A DNA stretch of 64,000 bases from Streptomyces sp. NBC_01460. Its GTDB lineage: Bacteria > Actinomycetota > Actinomycetes > Streptomycetales > Streptomycetaceae. The translations under genes and the position numbers were made by a program. The stretch is taken from assembly GCF_036227405.1 (NCBI RefSeq), contig NZ_CP109473.1, positions 2,604,001-2,668,000 of the forward strand. Reading direction: 5' to 3'. Below are positions 36,414-45,562 of the stretch, piece by piece. The notes under the pieces were generated by a model. The model worked only from the letters and a program-made list of their open reading frames with translations, did no database searches and was not told the origin of the DNA. The number at the start of each line of letters is the position of its first letter. Within the stretch, counting starts at the first letter, position 1.

Positions 36414-36488
36414 GACATCCCTCCGCCAGTACGAGCTGGTTCAGGTTCGACGGGTGTGTTCTCAGCCCCGCGCGGGGCACCCCGTGTC
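36414..36488 (-). ncRNA. TPP riboswitch (THI element)
   Basis: Read leftward, the element has all consensus blocks: ACACGGGGTGCCCC, GGGCTGAGAACACACCC, GAACCTGAACCAGCTCG, and TACTGGCGGAGGGA. P1 can close between GACA (36488-36485) and TGTC (36417-36414). GGAGGG at 36424-36419 is both the conserved 3' part and the Shine-Dalgarno of the transporter gene. TPP binding would therefore hide the ribosome site directly, a translational OFF switch. Confidence 0.95.
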
Positions 36489-36681
36489 CGGTTCGGCGGT
36501 CAGGATAGCCGGGCGGCCGCCCGGGCCCGGTCGGCGGGGTGAGGACGCGAGGGGTCCTCGGAGCGGGACACACGGATCGCCCTGGCCCGTCCTGGCCGTT
36601 GACGCCCCCATCTCTCCGTGACAACGTTGTCAGGTTCCATGTGCCAGGCCGCACCCCGCACCTCGAACAGGAGAGCCCCGT

Positions 36682-37860
36682 ATGCGCTGGTCCCCCTCAC
36701 GCCGTCAGGTCCTCGGTGCCTCTCTCGCCGCACTGGCCGCCGCGACCACCACCGAAGCGCCCGCAGCGGCCCCCGCTCACGCACTGTCCCCTTCCCGCTC
36801 CCTCTCCCGTGCGCGCGTCACCTACGACGCCCTGAAGAAGTACTTCGACACGGCCGACGGCACGGGGCTCGTACGCGAGCAGTACCCGGCCGCCGCCGAC
36901 GACCGCCCGTACTCCTACGAATGGCCGCTCTCCCAGGTCCACGTCGCCGCCCTCGACCTGGCCTTCGTGGACCGCCGCTACGCACCGGCCCTGGCCGTCC
37001 GCGCCGAGGCGCAGGAGCTGTACTGGAATCCCTCGGGCGGCACCACCGGTCTCCCCGGCTACGACTCCTACCCGGTCGCCCCGCACGGCGGGGGCGGCGA
37101 CATGTTCTACGACGACAACGAGTGGGTGGGACTGGCCAAGTCCCAGCTCCACCTGCAGACCGGCGACCGGGCCGCGCTCCGTCGCGCGGAGGAGGTCTTC
37201 GCGCTGGTCGAGTCGGGCTGGGACACCGACCTGGGCCATCCCGCCCCCGGCGGGGTCTTCTGGACGCAGGCCGACTGGAACCACAGCCGCAACACCGTCT
37301 CCAACATGCCCGGCGCCCAACTGGGCCTGCGCCTGCACCAGATCACCGGCAGGTCCCGCTACCTGGAGTCCTCCAGGCGCTTCTACGACTGGACCAACAC
37401 CCATCTGCGGACCCCCGAGGGCCTCTACTGGGACAGCCTCGACCTGGCCGGCGTGGTCGACCGGACCGTCTGGTCCTACAACCAGGGCGTCCCGGTCGGC
37501 GTCGGCGTCCTCCTGTACAGGGCGACCGGTGACCGCAGCCACCTGAGCCAGGCCCGGCGTACGGCCGAGGCCGCGTACACGCACTTCGTGACCGAGGGGC
37601 GGCTGCTGACCCAGCCCGTCTTCTTCAACTCGATCTTCTTCAAGAACCTGCTGCTGCTGGAGTCGGAGACCGGCGGATCCGTCTACCGGCGGGCGATGGC
37701 CGACTACGCGGACCACCTCTGGTCCGAGCGTCGGGACGGCTCCACCGGCCTGATGCGTTTCGACGACAGCGGGACCACCCAGGCCATCGAACAGGCCGCC
37801 GCCACGCAGATCTTCGCGGTACTGGCCTGGCCGCGCGGCGCCTGGCGGACGCTCTACTGA
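36682..37860 (+). CDS. Secreted GH76-family glycoside hydrolase
   Basis: This 392-residue exported enzyme of the alpha-1,6-mannanase-type family has an (alpha/alpha)6 barrel. A Tat-like signal (SPSRRQVLGASLAALAAA) comes first. The catalytic Asp pair is in GDMFYDDNEWVGLA, and further family segments are GGVFWTQADWNHSRNTVSN, VDRTVWSYNQGVPVGVG and FFNSIFFKNLLLL. GH76 enzymes cut alpha-1,6-mannan of fungal walls or bacterial mannans. CAGGAG lies before ATG 36682. It is a single gene ending at a terminator. Confidence 0.88.
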   Translation: MRWSPSRRQVLGASLAALAAATTTEAPAAAPAHALSPSRSLSRARVTYDALKKYFDTADGTGLVREQYPAAADDRPYSYEWPLSQVHVAALDLAFVDRRYAPALAVRAEAQELYWNPSGGTTGLPGYDSYPVAPHGGGGDMFYDDNEWVGLAKSQLHLQTGDRAALRRAEEVFALVESGWDTDLGHPAPGGVFWTQADWNHSRNTVSNMPGAQLGLRLHQITGRSRYLESSRRFYDWTNTHLRTPEGLYWDSLDLAGVVDRTVWSYNQGVPVGVGVLLYRATGDRSHLSQARRTAEAAYTHFVTEGRLLTQPVFFNSIFFKNLLLLESETGGSVYRRAMADYADHLWSERRDGSTGLMRFDDSGTTQAIEQAAATQIFAVLAWPRGAWRTLY

Positions 37861-38156
37861 GCCGGCCGTCGCGCCGCGGCCCGAGGGATATCGCCCCGCG
37901 CGTGGGGGCGGACATCTGATCGAATGCCCGGGGACGGCGCCCGTCGGCGTCGTCCCCGTCCTCCCCGCGAAGGGCTCGTCGCCCCGTCCGTCCGTGGACC
38001 CGTCCGAAACCCGCGGACGCCGCCGCGTCCGCCGGCTGCCCGGACCAGGCGCTGTCCTGTGACCACCGCCCTCGGTGGAGGCGAGGATGACGCCTGACTC
38101 CCCGTCGGAGACGTTGGGTGTCAGGGGTCGTCCGATCGTCGGGGGACGGAGGGCGG
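37861..38156. other. Intergenic region between convergent genes
   Basis: No gene was recognised. It contains the hairpin at 37929-37958, and the remainder shows no clear motif. Confidence 0.6.
37929..37958. terminator. Terminator between GH76 and old-yellow-enzyme genes
   Basis: CGGGGACG (37929-37936) pairs with CGTCCCCG (37951-37958), with an inner GCGCC/GGCGT stem. It serves convergent transcripts. Confidence 0.65.
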
Positions 38157-39284
38157 CTACCGGGAGTCGTCCTGCCAGCCGCTCATGGGGTAGTCGACAT
38201 AGCCGTCCGCCTCACCGGCGTAGTACGTGTCGGGGTCGCCGGTCGCCAGATCCCGGTGCATGGCGAACCGCGTGACCAGATCGGGGTTGGCGATGAAGTG
38301 CGTGGCGAACGACACCGCGTCGGCGTTCCCGGACTCGATGACGGCGTTCCCGGACTCGCGGTCGAAGCCGTGGTTCGCGATCAAGGGGCCGTCGAAACGC
38401 TTCCGGTAGCGCGCGAACGCGCCGAAGTCGGGGGCGTCTCCGGGCGCGGCCTGGGCGGGTCCCCGAAGGTGCAGGTACGCCACCGGGCGGTCGCTCAGCT
38501 CCGTGACGAGTTCGTCGTAGTCGGCGAGCGTCTCGTCGTCGGCGGTGAAGAGGTCACCGGAGGTCCAGAAGGGCGACAGACGGACGCCGACGCGCCGCCC
38601 GTCCCAGGCGGCGGCTGCCGCGTCGACGATCTCGAGCAGCAGGCGCCGTCGGCCGGCGCGGTTCGTGCCGTAGCCGTCGGTGCGGTGGTTCAGCCGCGGG
38701 TTGAGGAACTGCGGGATCAGGAAGGAGCCGATGGCGTGCACCTCGACGCCGTCGAAGCCGGCACTGCGTGCGTTCGCCGAAGCGGTGCCGAAGGCCGCGA
38801 TCGTGCTCTCGATGTCCGCGGTCGTCATCTCCCGCGGGGTGACGGTCTCCTTGAACCCGCTCGGGGTGAAGGACATCTCATGAGGGTTGACCGGCGACGG
38901 CCCGGCCGGCAGATCGCCTCCGAGGTGATCGGGGTGCGATGCCGCGCCCGTGTGCCAGAGTTGCAGCACGATGCGGCCGCCGAGCGTGTGCACGAGGTCG
39001 GTGACCTGCCGCCATCCGGCGAGCTGCTCCTGGCTGTAGATGCCGGGAACGTTGATGAAGCCGATCGCCCGGTCGCTGACCCACGTCCCCTCCGTGATGA
39101 TCAGTCCGGCGCTGGCCCGCTGGCCGTAGTAGGCCGCGTGCATCTCGGTCGGCACCAGGCCGTCGTTGGCGGCGCGGGCCCGCGTGGTCGGGGCCATCAC
39201 CACCCGGTTGGGCAGCTGGAAGTCTCCTAAGTCCGCCGGCCGCAGCAGTGGCTGGTCAAGCACCGTCGACTGGATCGTGCCCAT
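38157..39284 (-). CDS. Old-yellow-enzyme family alkene reductase
   Basis: This 375-residue FMN-dependent ene-reductase has LPNRVVMAPTTRARA, LWHTGAASHPDHL and FDGVEVHAIGSFLIPQFLNP, then NHRTDGYGTNRAGR and the phosphate-binding end NADAVSFATHF. The substrate-binding HxxN/HxxH motif reads HAIG, so the second ligand residue is Gly, which may change specificity. Codon 19 is TTA (39228-39230). It follows the chorismate synthase gene by 215 bp in the same direction and may be the last tailoring gene of the phenazine cluster, though this is inferred. Confidence 0.85.
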   Translation of the reverse strand: MGTIQSTVLDQPLLRPADLGDFQLPNRVVMAPTTRARAANDGLVPTEMHAAYYGQRASAGLIITEGTWVSDRAIGFINVPGIYSQEQLAGWRQVTDLVHTLGGRIVLQLWHTGAASHPDHLGGDLPAGPSPVNPHEMSFTPSGFKETVTPREMTTADIESTIAAFGTASANARSAGFDGVEVHAIGSFLIPQFLNPRLNHRTDGYGTNRAGRRRLLLEIVDAAAAAWDGRRVGVRLSPFWTSGDLFTADDETLADYDELVTELSDRPVAYLHLRGPAQAAPGDAPDFGAFARYRKRFDGPLIANHGFDRESGNAVIESGNADAVSFATHFIANPDLVTRFAMHRDLATGDPDTYYAGEADGYVDYPMSGWQDDSR

Positions 39285-39499
39285 CGTGCGTTTCTCCTCG
39301 TCATCGGGGCTGACGGGCGCCGACAAGGCGCCGTGGGGAGCCTTCGGCACGGCACTCGTCGGCGCTCACGCGACTCTCTCCCTCTTTGTCGACTGCCCAC
39401 TTACGCATCACGAAACAGAACGAGCACGAAGAAGAAAGGTAACCGCGCGGCTCGGCCGGCCGGGACGGGCGGGGGCACGGCCGCCCCGTCCCGCCCGGC

Positions 39500-40684
39500 T
39501 CAGCGAATGTGCAGGCTGTCGAGGTAGGACCGGACGTTGCGACGGGTCTCCGTGACGGAGTCACCGCCGAACTTCTCCGCCACCGCGTCCGCCAGGACCA
39601 GCGCGACCATGGCCTCGGCGACGATCCCGGCGGCCGGCACCGCGCACACGTCGGAGCGCTGGTGGTGCGCCTTCGCCGCCTCGCCCGTGGCGACGTCGAC
39701 GGTGGCCAGTGCGCGGGGTACGGTCGCGATCGGCTTCATCGCGGCCCGTACGCGCAGCAGTTCGCCCGTGGACACGCCGCCCTCCGTGCCGCCCGAGCGG
39801 CCGGACGCCCGCCGGATGCCCTCGTCGGTGGCGACGATCTCGTCATGGGCCCGGGAACCCGGAACGCGGGCCAGCTCGAAGCCGTCACCGACCTCCACGC
39901 CTTTGATCGCCTGGATGCCCATCAGCGCGGCGGCCAGCCGGGCGTCCAGACGCCGGTCCCAGTGGACGTGCGACCCGAGGCCCACCGGTACGCCGTACGC
40001 CAGCACCTCGACCACGCCACCGAGGGTCTCACCGTCCTTGCGAGCCTGGTCGATCTCCGCGACCATCCCCTTCGACGCGTCCGCGTCCAGGCAGCGCACC
40101 GGGTCCGCGTCCAGCCCTGCCACATCGGTGGGCCTGGGGTGCAGGCCGTGCGGGGCCCGCACCGACGCGAGTTCGACGACGTGCGAGAGGACGTCGATGC
40201 CGGCCGTCTCCTTCAGGTACGAGCGAGCCACCGCGCCGAGCGCGACGCGCGCCGCCGTCTCCCGGGCGCTGGCACGCTCCAGCACCGGCCGGGCCTCGTC
40301 GAACCCGTACTTCTGCATCCCCGCCAGGTCGGCGTGGCCCGGGCGCGGCCGGGTCAGCGGCGCGTTGCGCGCGGACTCGGCCGGCACCGCGGGGTCCACC
40401 GGGTCGGCCGACATGACCTGCTGCCACTTGGGCCACTCGGTGTTGCCCACCATCACAGCGATCGGCGAGCCCATGGTCAGCCCATGGCGTACGCCACCGA
40501 GCAGGGTCACCTCGTCACGCTCGAACTTCATCCGCGCACCGCGCCCATGACCCAGACGCCGCCTGGCGAGATGGTCCGCCACCATGCCGGTGGTGACGGG
40601 CACACCCGCGGGAAGGCCCTCAAGCGTGGCCACCAGGGCCGGTCCGTGCGACTCCCCCGCCGTCAGCCATCGCAACCTGCTCAA
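39500..40684 (-). CDS. aroC: Chorismate synthase in the phenazine cluster
   Basis: The enzyme makes chorismate from EPSP using reduced FMN. The 394-residue protein carries all signatures: [61 protein letters not shown] and [18 protein letters not shown] 40684 is the likely start, because AGGGAGG lies ten bases upstream and the residue numbering fits. It is preceded by the transketolase gene after 52 bp. It is probably a second copy beside a housekeeping aroC elsewhere, dedicated to chorismate supply for phenazines. Confidence 0.92.
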   Translation of the reverse strand: MSRLRWLTAGESHGPALVATLEGLPAGVPVTTGMVADHLARRRLGHGRGARMKFERDEVTLLGGVRHGLTMGSPIAVMVGNTEWPKWQQVMSADPVDPAVPAESARNAPLTRPRPGHADLAGMQKYGFDEARPVLERASARETAARVALGAVARSYLKETAGIDVLSHVVELASVRAPHGLHPRPTDVAGLDADPVRCLDADASKGMVAEIDQARKDGETLGGVVEVLAYGVPVGLGSHVHWDRRLDARLAAALMGIQAIKGVEVGDGFELARVPGSRAHDEIVATDEGIRRASGRSGGTEGGVSTGELLRVRAAMKPIATVPRALATVDVATGEAAKAHHQRSDVCAVPAAGIVAEAMVALVLADAVAEKFGGDSVTETRRNVRSYLDSLHIR

Positions 40685-40736
40685 CGTCCCGCCTCCCTGC
40701 TCGTCGTCACGGTCTTCACCACTTCCGTCGTCGGCA

Positions 40737-42863
40737 TCACGGCGTCCGCCGAGCGCGCGCGACGCTGGACCGCACTGCCGCGGCGACCCGTTCGGCGGTC
40801 AGCCCGTGACGTCGGTAGAGGCGCTGGTACGGGGCCGCGCCGGCGAACTGTTCGAGGCCGATGGCCTTGCCCGCGTCGCCGACGATGGCCCACCAGCCCA
40901 TGGCCGTACCCGCCTCGACCGAGACGCGCGCCCGCACGTCGGGGGGCAGGACGGAATCGCGGTAGTCGCGGCTCTGCTCCTTGAACCACTCCAGGCACGG
41001 CATGGACACGACGCGCGCCGCGTAGCCCTCGCGCTGCAGGATCCGGCGGGCGTCGAGCGCGAGGTGCACCTCGCTGCCGGTGGCGATGAGGAGGGCCTCG
41101 GGATCGGTGTGCTGGGCCTCGGCGAGGATGTAGCCGCCCCGTGCGACCCCGTCGGCCGAGGCGAGGCCGCTCTGTGGAGAGCGGTCGAGTACGGGAAGGG
41201 CCTGCCGGGAGAGGCAGAGCCCCGCCGGCCGGCCCGTCCCCTCGATGATCGAACGCCAGGCGGCCACGGTCTCGTTGGCGTCCGCGGGGCGTACGACGTC
41301 CAGGCCGGGGATGCCCCGCAGGGACCAGAGGTGTTCCACCGGCTGCTGGGTGGGGCCGTCCTCGCCCACGCCGATCGAGTCGTGGATCCACACGTAGATG
41401 ACGGGCAGGCCCATCATGGCCGCGAGACGCACCGAGGGGCGCATGTGGTCGGACATCACGAGGAACGTCGCACCGTAGGGCCGGGTGCCGCCGTGCAGGG
41501 CGATACCGTTCAGGATCGCCCCCATCGCGTGCTCACGAACGCCGAAGTGCAGCGTGCCGCCGTCACGGTGGCCGGGGTCCTCCTCGGTGGCGCCCCCCTC
41601 CGGTACGAGGGCGGACCCTTCGCGCATCATCGCGTCGGTGGACCCCGCCAGGTCCGCGGAACCTCCCCACAGCTCGGGCAGTACCCGGCCGACGGCGGAG
41701 AGCACCTCGCCGGACGCCCTGCCGGTGGCCAGGTGCTGACCGGTCGCGAACTCGGGCAGACAGTCCTCCCAGCGGACGGGGAGGGCGCGGGTGCACAGCC
41801 TGTCGAACAGGACGGCCCGTGAAGGGAAGGCCGACCGCCAGTCCTGGTAGCGCTCGTCCCACTCCACGCGCTGCTCCCGGGAGCGCTCGACGAGCTGCTG
41901 CCGGGTGTGCGCGAGGACGTCCTCGGGCACGTGGAAGGAGCGCTCGGGATCCAGCCTCGTCGCCGACGTCGGCGCCGGTGCCTCCACGGCTCCGAGCGCG
42001 TCACCGTACACGCCGCCGGCGTTCCGGCCGGCCGGCGCCGGTCGGTCGGTGGTCGTGCTCAGGGCCACCAGGGAGGGCCGGTCCGCCGCACGCGCCTCGA
42101 CGAGCGCGGAGTGAAGCGCGGGCAGTGCGTCCCCGTGGTGACCGGTCTGCGTCCAGTCCACTCGCTGGACGTCCCAGCCGTAGGAACGGAAGCGGGCCAC
42201 GACGTCGTCGGTCCGGGCGCCGGCGCGGTCGCTGTCGTCGGAGTCGCGGTTGTCGTCCCACAGCACCACGAGGTTGCCCAGGTCATGGTCCCCGGCCAGG
42301 GAGCACGCCTCGTGGCTGAGCCCCTGGTCCAGATCACCATCGGATGCCAGCACCCAGATGGTGTGGTCGAACGGCGATTCGCCGGGCGCTGCCTCCGGGT
42401 GGAGGAGGCCGCGTTCGCGACGGGCCGCCATCGCCATGCCGACGGCGTTGCCGAGGCCCTGACCGACCGGCCCCGTCGTCGCCTCCACGCCCGGCGTGTG
42501 CCCGTGCTCCGGATAGGCGGGCGTGCGACTGCCCTCGGTGCCGAACGCCCTCAGGTCGTCGAGGGAGAGGGCGTATCCGGCCAGGTACAGCTGGATGTAC
42601 AGCGTCAGGCCGGCCTGGCCGCCGGACAGGATGAAGCGGTCCCGCCCCAGCCAGCCGGGGTCACCCGGGTCGTGCCGGAGCAACCGCTGGAAGAGGACGT
42701 ACAGAGCCGGTGCCAGCCTCACGGCGGTGCTCGCACGACCATGGCCCGCCGTGTCGACCGCATCCACCGCCAGGGCACGCGCGACGTCCACCGCTCGCCG
42801 GTCGATCGCCGGCCAGAGCAGTGCGGTCCTCCGCCAGGACTGCTGTTTCCCGTACTCGGTCAT
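40737..42863 (-). CDS. tkt: Transketolase in the phenazine cluster
   Basis: This thiamine-diphosphate enzyme of the pentose-phosphate pathway interconverts sugar phosphates and can produce erythrose-4-phosphate. The 708 residues hold the TPP-binding [19 protein letters not shown] ... VLWDDN, the transketolase motif [16 protein letters not shown] and [34 protein letters not shown] lies in the C-domain. ATG 42863 ([10 protein letters not shown]) was chosen. With PhzC, which consumes erythrose-4-phosphate, and AroC it forms a precursor-supply group. A TetR-like palindrome lies 120 bp upstream, suggesting its own promoter. Confidence 0.9.
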   Translation of the reverse strand: MTEYGKQQSWRRTALLWPAIDRRAVDVARALAVDAVDTAGHGRASTAVRLAPALYVLFQRLLRHDPGDPGWLGRDRFILSGGQAGLTLYIQLYLAGYALSLDDLRAFGTEGSRTPAYPEHGHTPGVEATTGPVGQGLGNAVGMAMAARRERGLLHPEAAPGESPFDHTIWVLASDGDLDQGLSHEACSLAGDHDLGNLVVLWDDNRDSDDSDRAGARTDDVVARFRSYGWDVQRVDWTQTGHHGDALPALHSALVEARAADRPSLVALSTTTDRPAPAGRNAGGVYGDALGAVEAPAPTSATRLDPERSFHVPEDVLAHTRQQLVERSREQRVEWDERYQDWRSAFPSRAVLFDRLCTRALPVRWEDCLPEFATGQHLATGRASGEVLSAVGRVLPELWGGSADLAGSTDAMMREGSALVPEGGATEEDPGHRDGGTLHFGVREHAMGAILNGIALHGGTRPYGATFLVMSDHMRPSVRLAAMMGLPVIYVWIHDSIGVGEDGPTQQPVEHLWSLRGIPGLDVVRPADANETVAAWRSIIEGTGRPAGLCLSRQALPVLDRSPQSGLASADGVARGGYILAEAQHTDPEALLIATGSEVHLALDARRILQREGYAARVVSMPCLEWFKEQSRDYRDSVLPPDVRARVSVEAGTAMGWWAIVGDAGKAIGLEQFAGAAPYQRLYRRHGLTAERVAAAVRSSVARARRTP

Positions 42864-42984
42864 GCGCGGTTCGCGCCTCCTCGTCGTGGTGCGGTCGGGG
42901 GGCTGCAACTGCGGCCCGCGCCCTTGCCGGACGGGGACCCGGCTCATCCTGCGCCCTCCCCCTCCCCGGGGAACCGCCCACCTG

Positions 42985-43000
42985 CCGAACGTTCGTTCGG
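42985..43000. promoter_or_regulatory. TetR-type operator upstream of the transketolase gene
   Basis: CCGAACGTTCGTTCGG is a perfect inverted repeat (CCGAAC-4-GTTCGG), the style of TetR-family operators. It lies between the terminator after the monooxygenase gene and the transketolase start. No TetR gene is in the window. Confidence 0.5.
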
Positions 43001-43080
43001 TACTGCATCGCGCGTACCGCCGTCGGCAGGAGGAGAAGGGTGCGCCCGTCCCGCAGGCGGGCGCCACGTACGGACCGTGC

Positions 43081-43120
43081 GGGCCCCGGCCGGAGACGAC
43101 ACTCCGCGCGGCCGGGGCCC
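43081..43120 (-). terminator. Terminator after the phz operon's monooxygenase gene
   Basis: GGGCCCCGGCCG (43081-43092) pairs perfectly with CGGCCGGGGCCC (43109-43120). It starts 22 bases after the monooxygenase stop on the minus strand. Confidence 0.8.
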
Positions 43121-43141
43121 GTCCGGGCTACGACGACACCA

Positions 43142-44767
43142 TCAGGCCGGCACCGGCGCGGTGATGTCCTGGAGGACGAAGCCGTCGTAGTCGGCGTCGG
43201 CCACCTCGCGCAGCTTCTGGCGGTACGCCGAGAGCCCTCCGAAGTAGAACAGGACTCTCTTCTTCTTGCCGGGTATGTTGGCGCCGAAGATCCAGGAGTC
43301 GATCTTCGAGAAGAGCGTGTAGTCGGCGAGCTGCTGGCAGGTGACGGTCCAGGCGTCCTCGGCGCTCCTGGTCGCCTCGATGGTGGACCTGCCGCCTTCC
43401 TCCACCGTCTGGATCAGTTCCGTGATCCATTCGACATGGGTCTCGATCCCGGGCGGCAGGTTGCTGAAGGCGCTGTTCGGACCGAAGACCATGAAGAGGT
43501 TGGGGAATCCGGAGACGGCGACGCCCAGATAGCTCGTCGGCCCGTCCTCCCAGTGCTGCTGGAAGGTCTCGCCGGCGCGGCCGCGGATGTCGATCTGGTT
43601 GTAGCTTCCCTCCACCGCCTCGAACCCGGTCGCGAAGACCAGGACGTCGAGCTCGTGCTCGACGCCGTCCTCGGTGATCACACCGGTCGGCGTGATCTCC
43701 CTGATCGGGTTCTCCTTGACGCTGACCAAGGTGACGTTGTCACGGTTGAAGGCTTCGTAGTACCCCTCGTTGCAGATGGGGCGCTTGGCGTAGTAGTCGG
43801 TCGGCGAGAGCTTCCGTGCCGTCTCCGGGTCCTTCACGATCTCCTTGATCTTCGACCTGATGAACTCGGCGGCCGCGTGGTTCGCCGCCGGATCGACGGC
43901 GATGTCGGAGAAGGTGCCGAACATGAAGCGGAAGCCGTTGCCGAGGTCCCAGCTCTCCTGGAAGACGCGCCGGCGCTCCTCCTCGGAGACGCTCATCGCG
44001 GGGACTTCGCTCTCCTCGAAGCCGCATCCGACGCGGGAGTTCCGCACCTGGTCCCAGATCTCGTGGTACCTGGCCTTGATCCCGGCCACGTGCTCACCGT
44101 CGACCGGACCGTTGCCGGAGGGGACGACGTACTGCGGGGACCGCTGGAAGACCGTCAGATGCCGCGCCGTCTTCGACGCCTCGCAGACGAACTGGGTACC
44201 GGTCGAGCCGGTACCGATGACGCCGACCCGCCGGCCCTCCAGCGTCAGCCCCTCGGGCCACGCACCGGTGTGGACCAGGGGTCCCTCGAAACTGTCGCGT
44301 CCCTTGATGTCGGGGAGGTTGGTCTTCGACAGCGGCCCCAGCGCGGTGACGACATAGCGGGCGGTGAAGGTCTCGCCGTCACCGGTGGTCACGGTCCAGA
44401 TGCCGCGGACCTCGTCGAAGACCGCCGACTCGACGCTGGTGTCGAGCTGGATGTCCTTGGCGAGATCGTGCTTCTCGACCACCGCTTCCAGGTAGGCCAG
44501 GATGTCGGCCTGAGGGGTGTAGCGGGTCTTCCACTGCCACTCCTGGAGTATCTCCTTGTCGAACGAGTACCGGTAGACGAACGTCTCCACGTCCGACATG
44601 GCACCCGGGTAGCGGTTCCAGAACCAGGTGCCGCCGACGCCGCCGGCCTTCTCGAAGGCCCGGGTCGTGAAGCCGAGTTCATCGCGGAGCTTGTGGAGCA
44701 TGTAGATCCCGGCGAAACCCGCACCGACGACGATCGCGTCGAAATCAGTTTCTGTCTTCTCAGTCAC
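43142..44767 (-). CDS. Baeyer-Villiger-type flavin monooxygenase
   Basis: This 541-residue FAD/NADPH enzyme has FAD-binding IVVGAGFAGIYMLHKLRDE, the Baeyer-Villiger fingerprint FEGPLVHTGAWP and NADPH-binding RVGVIGTGSTGTQFV. VLVFATGFEAVEGSY in the third region is also family-typical (cyclohexanone monooxygenase group). Such enzymes insert oxygen next to a carbonyl or oxidise heteroatoms, so it may tailor the phenazine by N- or ring oxidation. The reaction is inferred only from context. It follows phzG by 108 bp and ends before a strong terminator. Confidence 0.85.
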   Translation of the reverse strand: MTEKTETDFDAIVVGAGFAGIYMLHKLRDELGFTTRAFEKAGGVGGTWFWNRYPGAMSDVETFVYRYSFDKEILQEWQWKTRYTPQADILAYLEAVVEKHDLAKDIQLDTSVESAVFDEVRGIWTVTTGDGETFTARYVVTALGPLSKTNLPDIKGRDSFEGPLVHTGAWPEGLTLEGRRVGVIGTGSTGTQFVCEASKTARHLTVFQRSPQYVVPSGNGPVDGEHVAGIKARYHEIWDQVRNSRVGCGFEESEVPAMSVSEEERRRVFQESWDLGNGFRFMFGTFSDIAVDPAANHAAAEFIRSKIKEIVKDPETARKLSPTDYYAKRPICNEGYYEAFNRDNVTLVSVKENPIREITPTGVITEDGVEHELDVLVFATGFEAVEGSYNQIDIRGRAGETFQQHWEDGPTSYLGVAVSGFPNLFMVFGPNSAFSNLPPGIETHVEWITELIQTVEEGGRSTIEATRSAEDAWTVTCQQLADYTLFSKIDSWIFGANIPGKKKRVLFYFGGLSAYRQKLREVADADYDGFVLQDITAPVPA

Positions 44768-44793
44768 GAGTCAACTCCATTGCGTACGTGCTT

Positions 44794-44823
44794 GCTTGTT
44801 CGCTTGCCTGCTTGTTCGCTTGC
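44794..44823. repeat. Tandem 14-bp repeats upstream of the monooxygenase gene
   Basis: GCTTGTTCGCTTGC occurs at 44794-44807 and 44810-44823 (16-bp period), in a CTTG-rich stretch between the phzG stop and the monooxygenase start. Confidence 0.75.
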
Positions 44824-44875
44824 TTCTTGCTCGGTAGGGGCAGGGGTTGCGTCGGACCCGTCTCCGGGCGTGCCG

Positions 44876-45511
44876 TCAGGGCTGCAGCCTGGTGGTGCGC
44901 CAGCCCTCCGGGGTCCTGTCGTAGCGCAGGCGCCGGTGCAGCCGGTCTTCCGCGGCGGACCAGAATTCGACGGTGTCCGGCTCCAGGCGGTAGCCGGTGT
45001 ACCGCGCGGGCCGTGGCAGAGGGGAGCCGCCCTCCGACAGCCGGTCCGCCTCCGCCTGGAGGAGAGCGATGTCGTCGAGGGGTTCGCTCTGCCAGGAGGC
45101 CGTCGACATGGAGTGCAGCGGCACCGGCCGGGAGTCCCACAGCCGGTCGGCCTCCGACTCCTCCAGGAGGACCACCGGGCCGGACACAGCCAGTTGCTGC
45201 CCGGTCTCCCGCCAGTACAGCAGCCCGGACGCCCAGCCGGTCTCGGCGATCTCCCGGCCCTTCTGGCTGGTGCTGTGACTGGTGAAGAGCAGGCCGCGGG
45301 CCGAGACGTCGATGACGGAGACCGTCCGGCTGGAAGGCCGGCCGTGCTTGTCCGCTGTGGCCAACGCCAGGGCCAGCGGCTCACGTACGCCCGACTCCAC
45401 GGCCTCGGACACCCACCGCCCCAGCAGGTCCATCGGTTCCTCCGGTGGCACGGCGTACTCCGGGAACGCCCCGTCGACCACCCCGGTCAGGCTCTCGAAC
45501 CTGCTGCTCAC
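44876..45511 (-). CDS. phzG: PhzG, FMN-dependent phenazine-forming oxidase
   Basis: This 211-residue protein of the pyridoxamine-phosphate-oxidase fold catalyses late oxidations in phenazine assembly. Features are MDLLGRWVSEAVESGVREPL, PSSRTVSVIDVSARGLLFTS (FMN-binding Arg/Ser), KGREIAETGWASGLLYW and a final DRLHRRLRYDRTPEGW. It was distinguished from housekeeping PdxH by gene context and the shorter C-terminus. GTG 45511 follows GGAGG by five bases; an earlier in-frame TTG would overlap that site. It is between phzF and the monooxygenase gene. Confidence 0.9.
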   Translation of the reverse strand: MSSRFESLTGVVDGAFPEYAVPPEEPMDLLGRWVSEAVESGVREPLALALATADKHGRPSSRTVSVIDVSARGLLFTSHSTSQKGREIAETGWASGLLYWRETGQQLAVSGPVVLLEESEADRLWDSRPVPLHSMSTASWQSEPLDDIALLQAEADRLSEGGSPLPRPARYTGYRLEPDTVEFWSAAEDRLHRRLRYDRTPEGWRTTRLQP

Positions 45512-45562
45512 GCACGCCTCCAAGACTGTGCAGCTGATACGCGGACCGGCACTCGACGCCCC

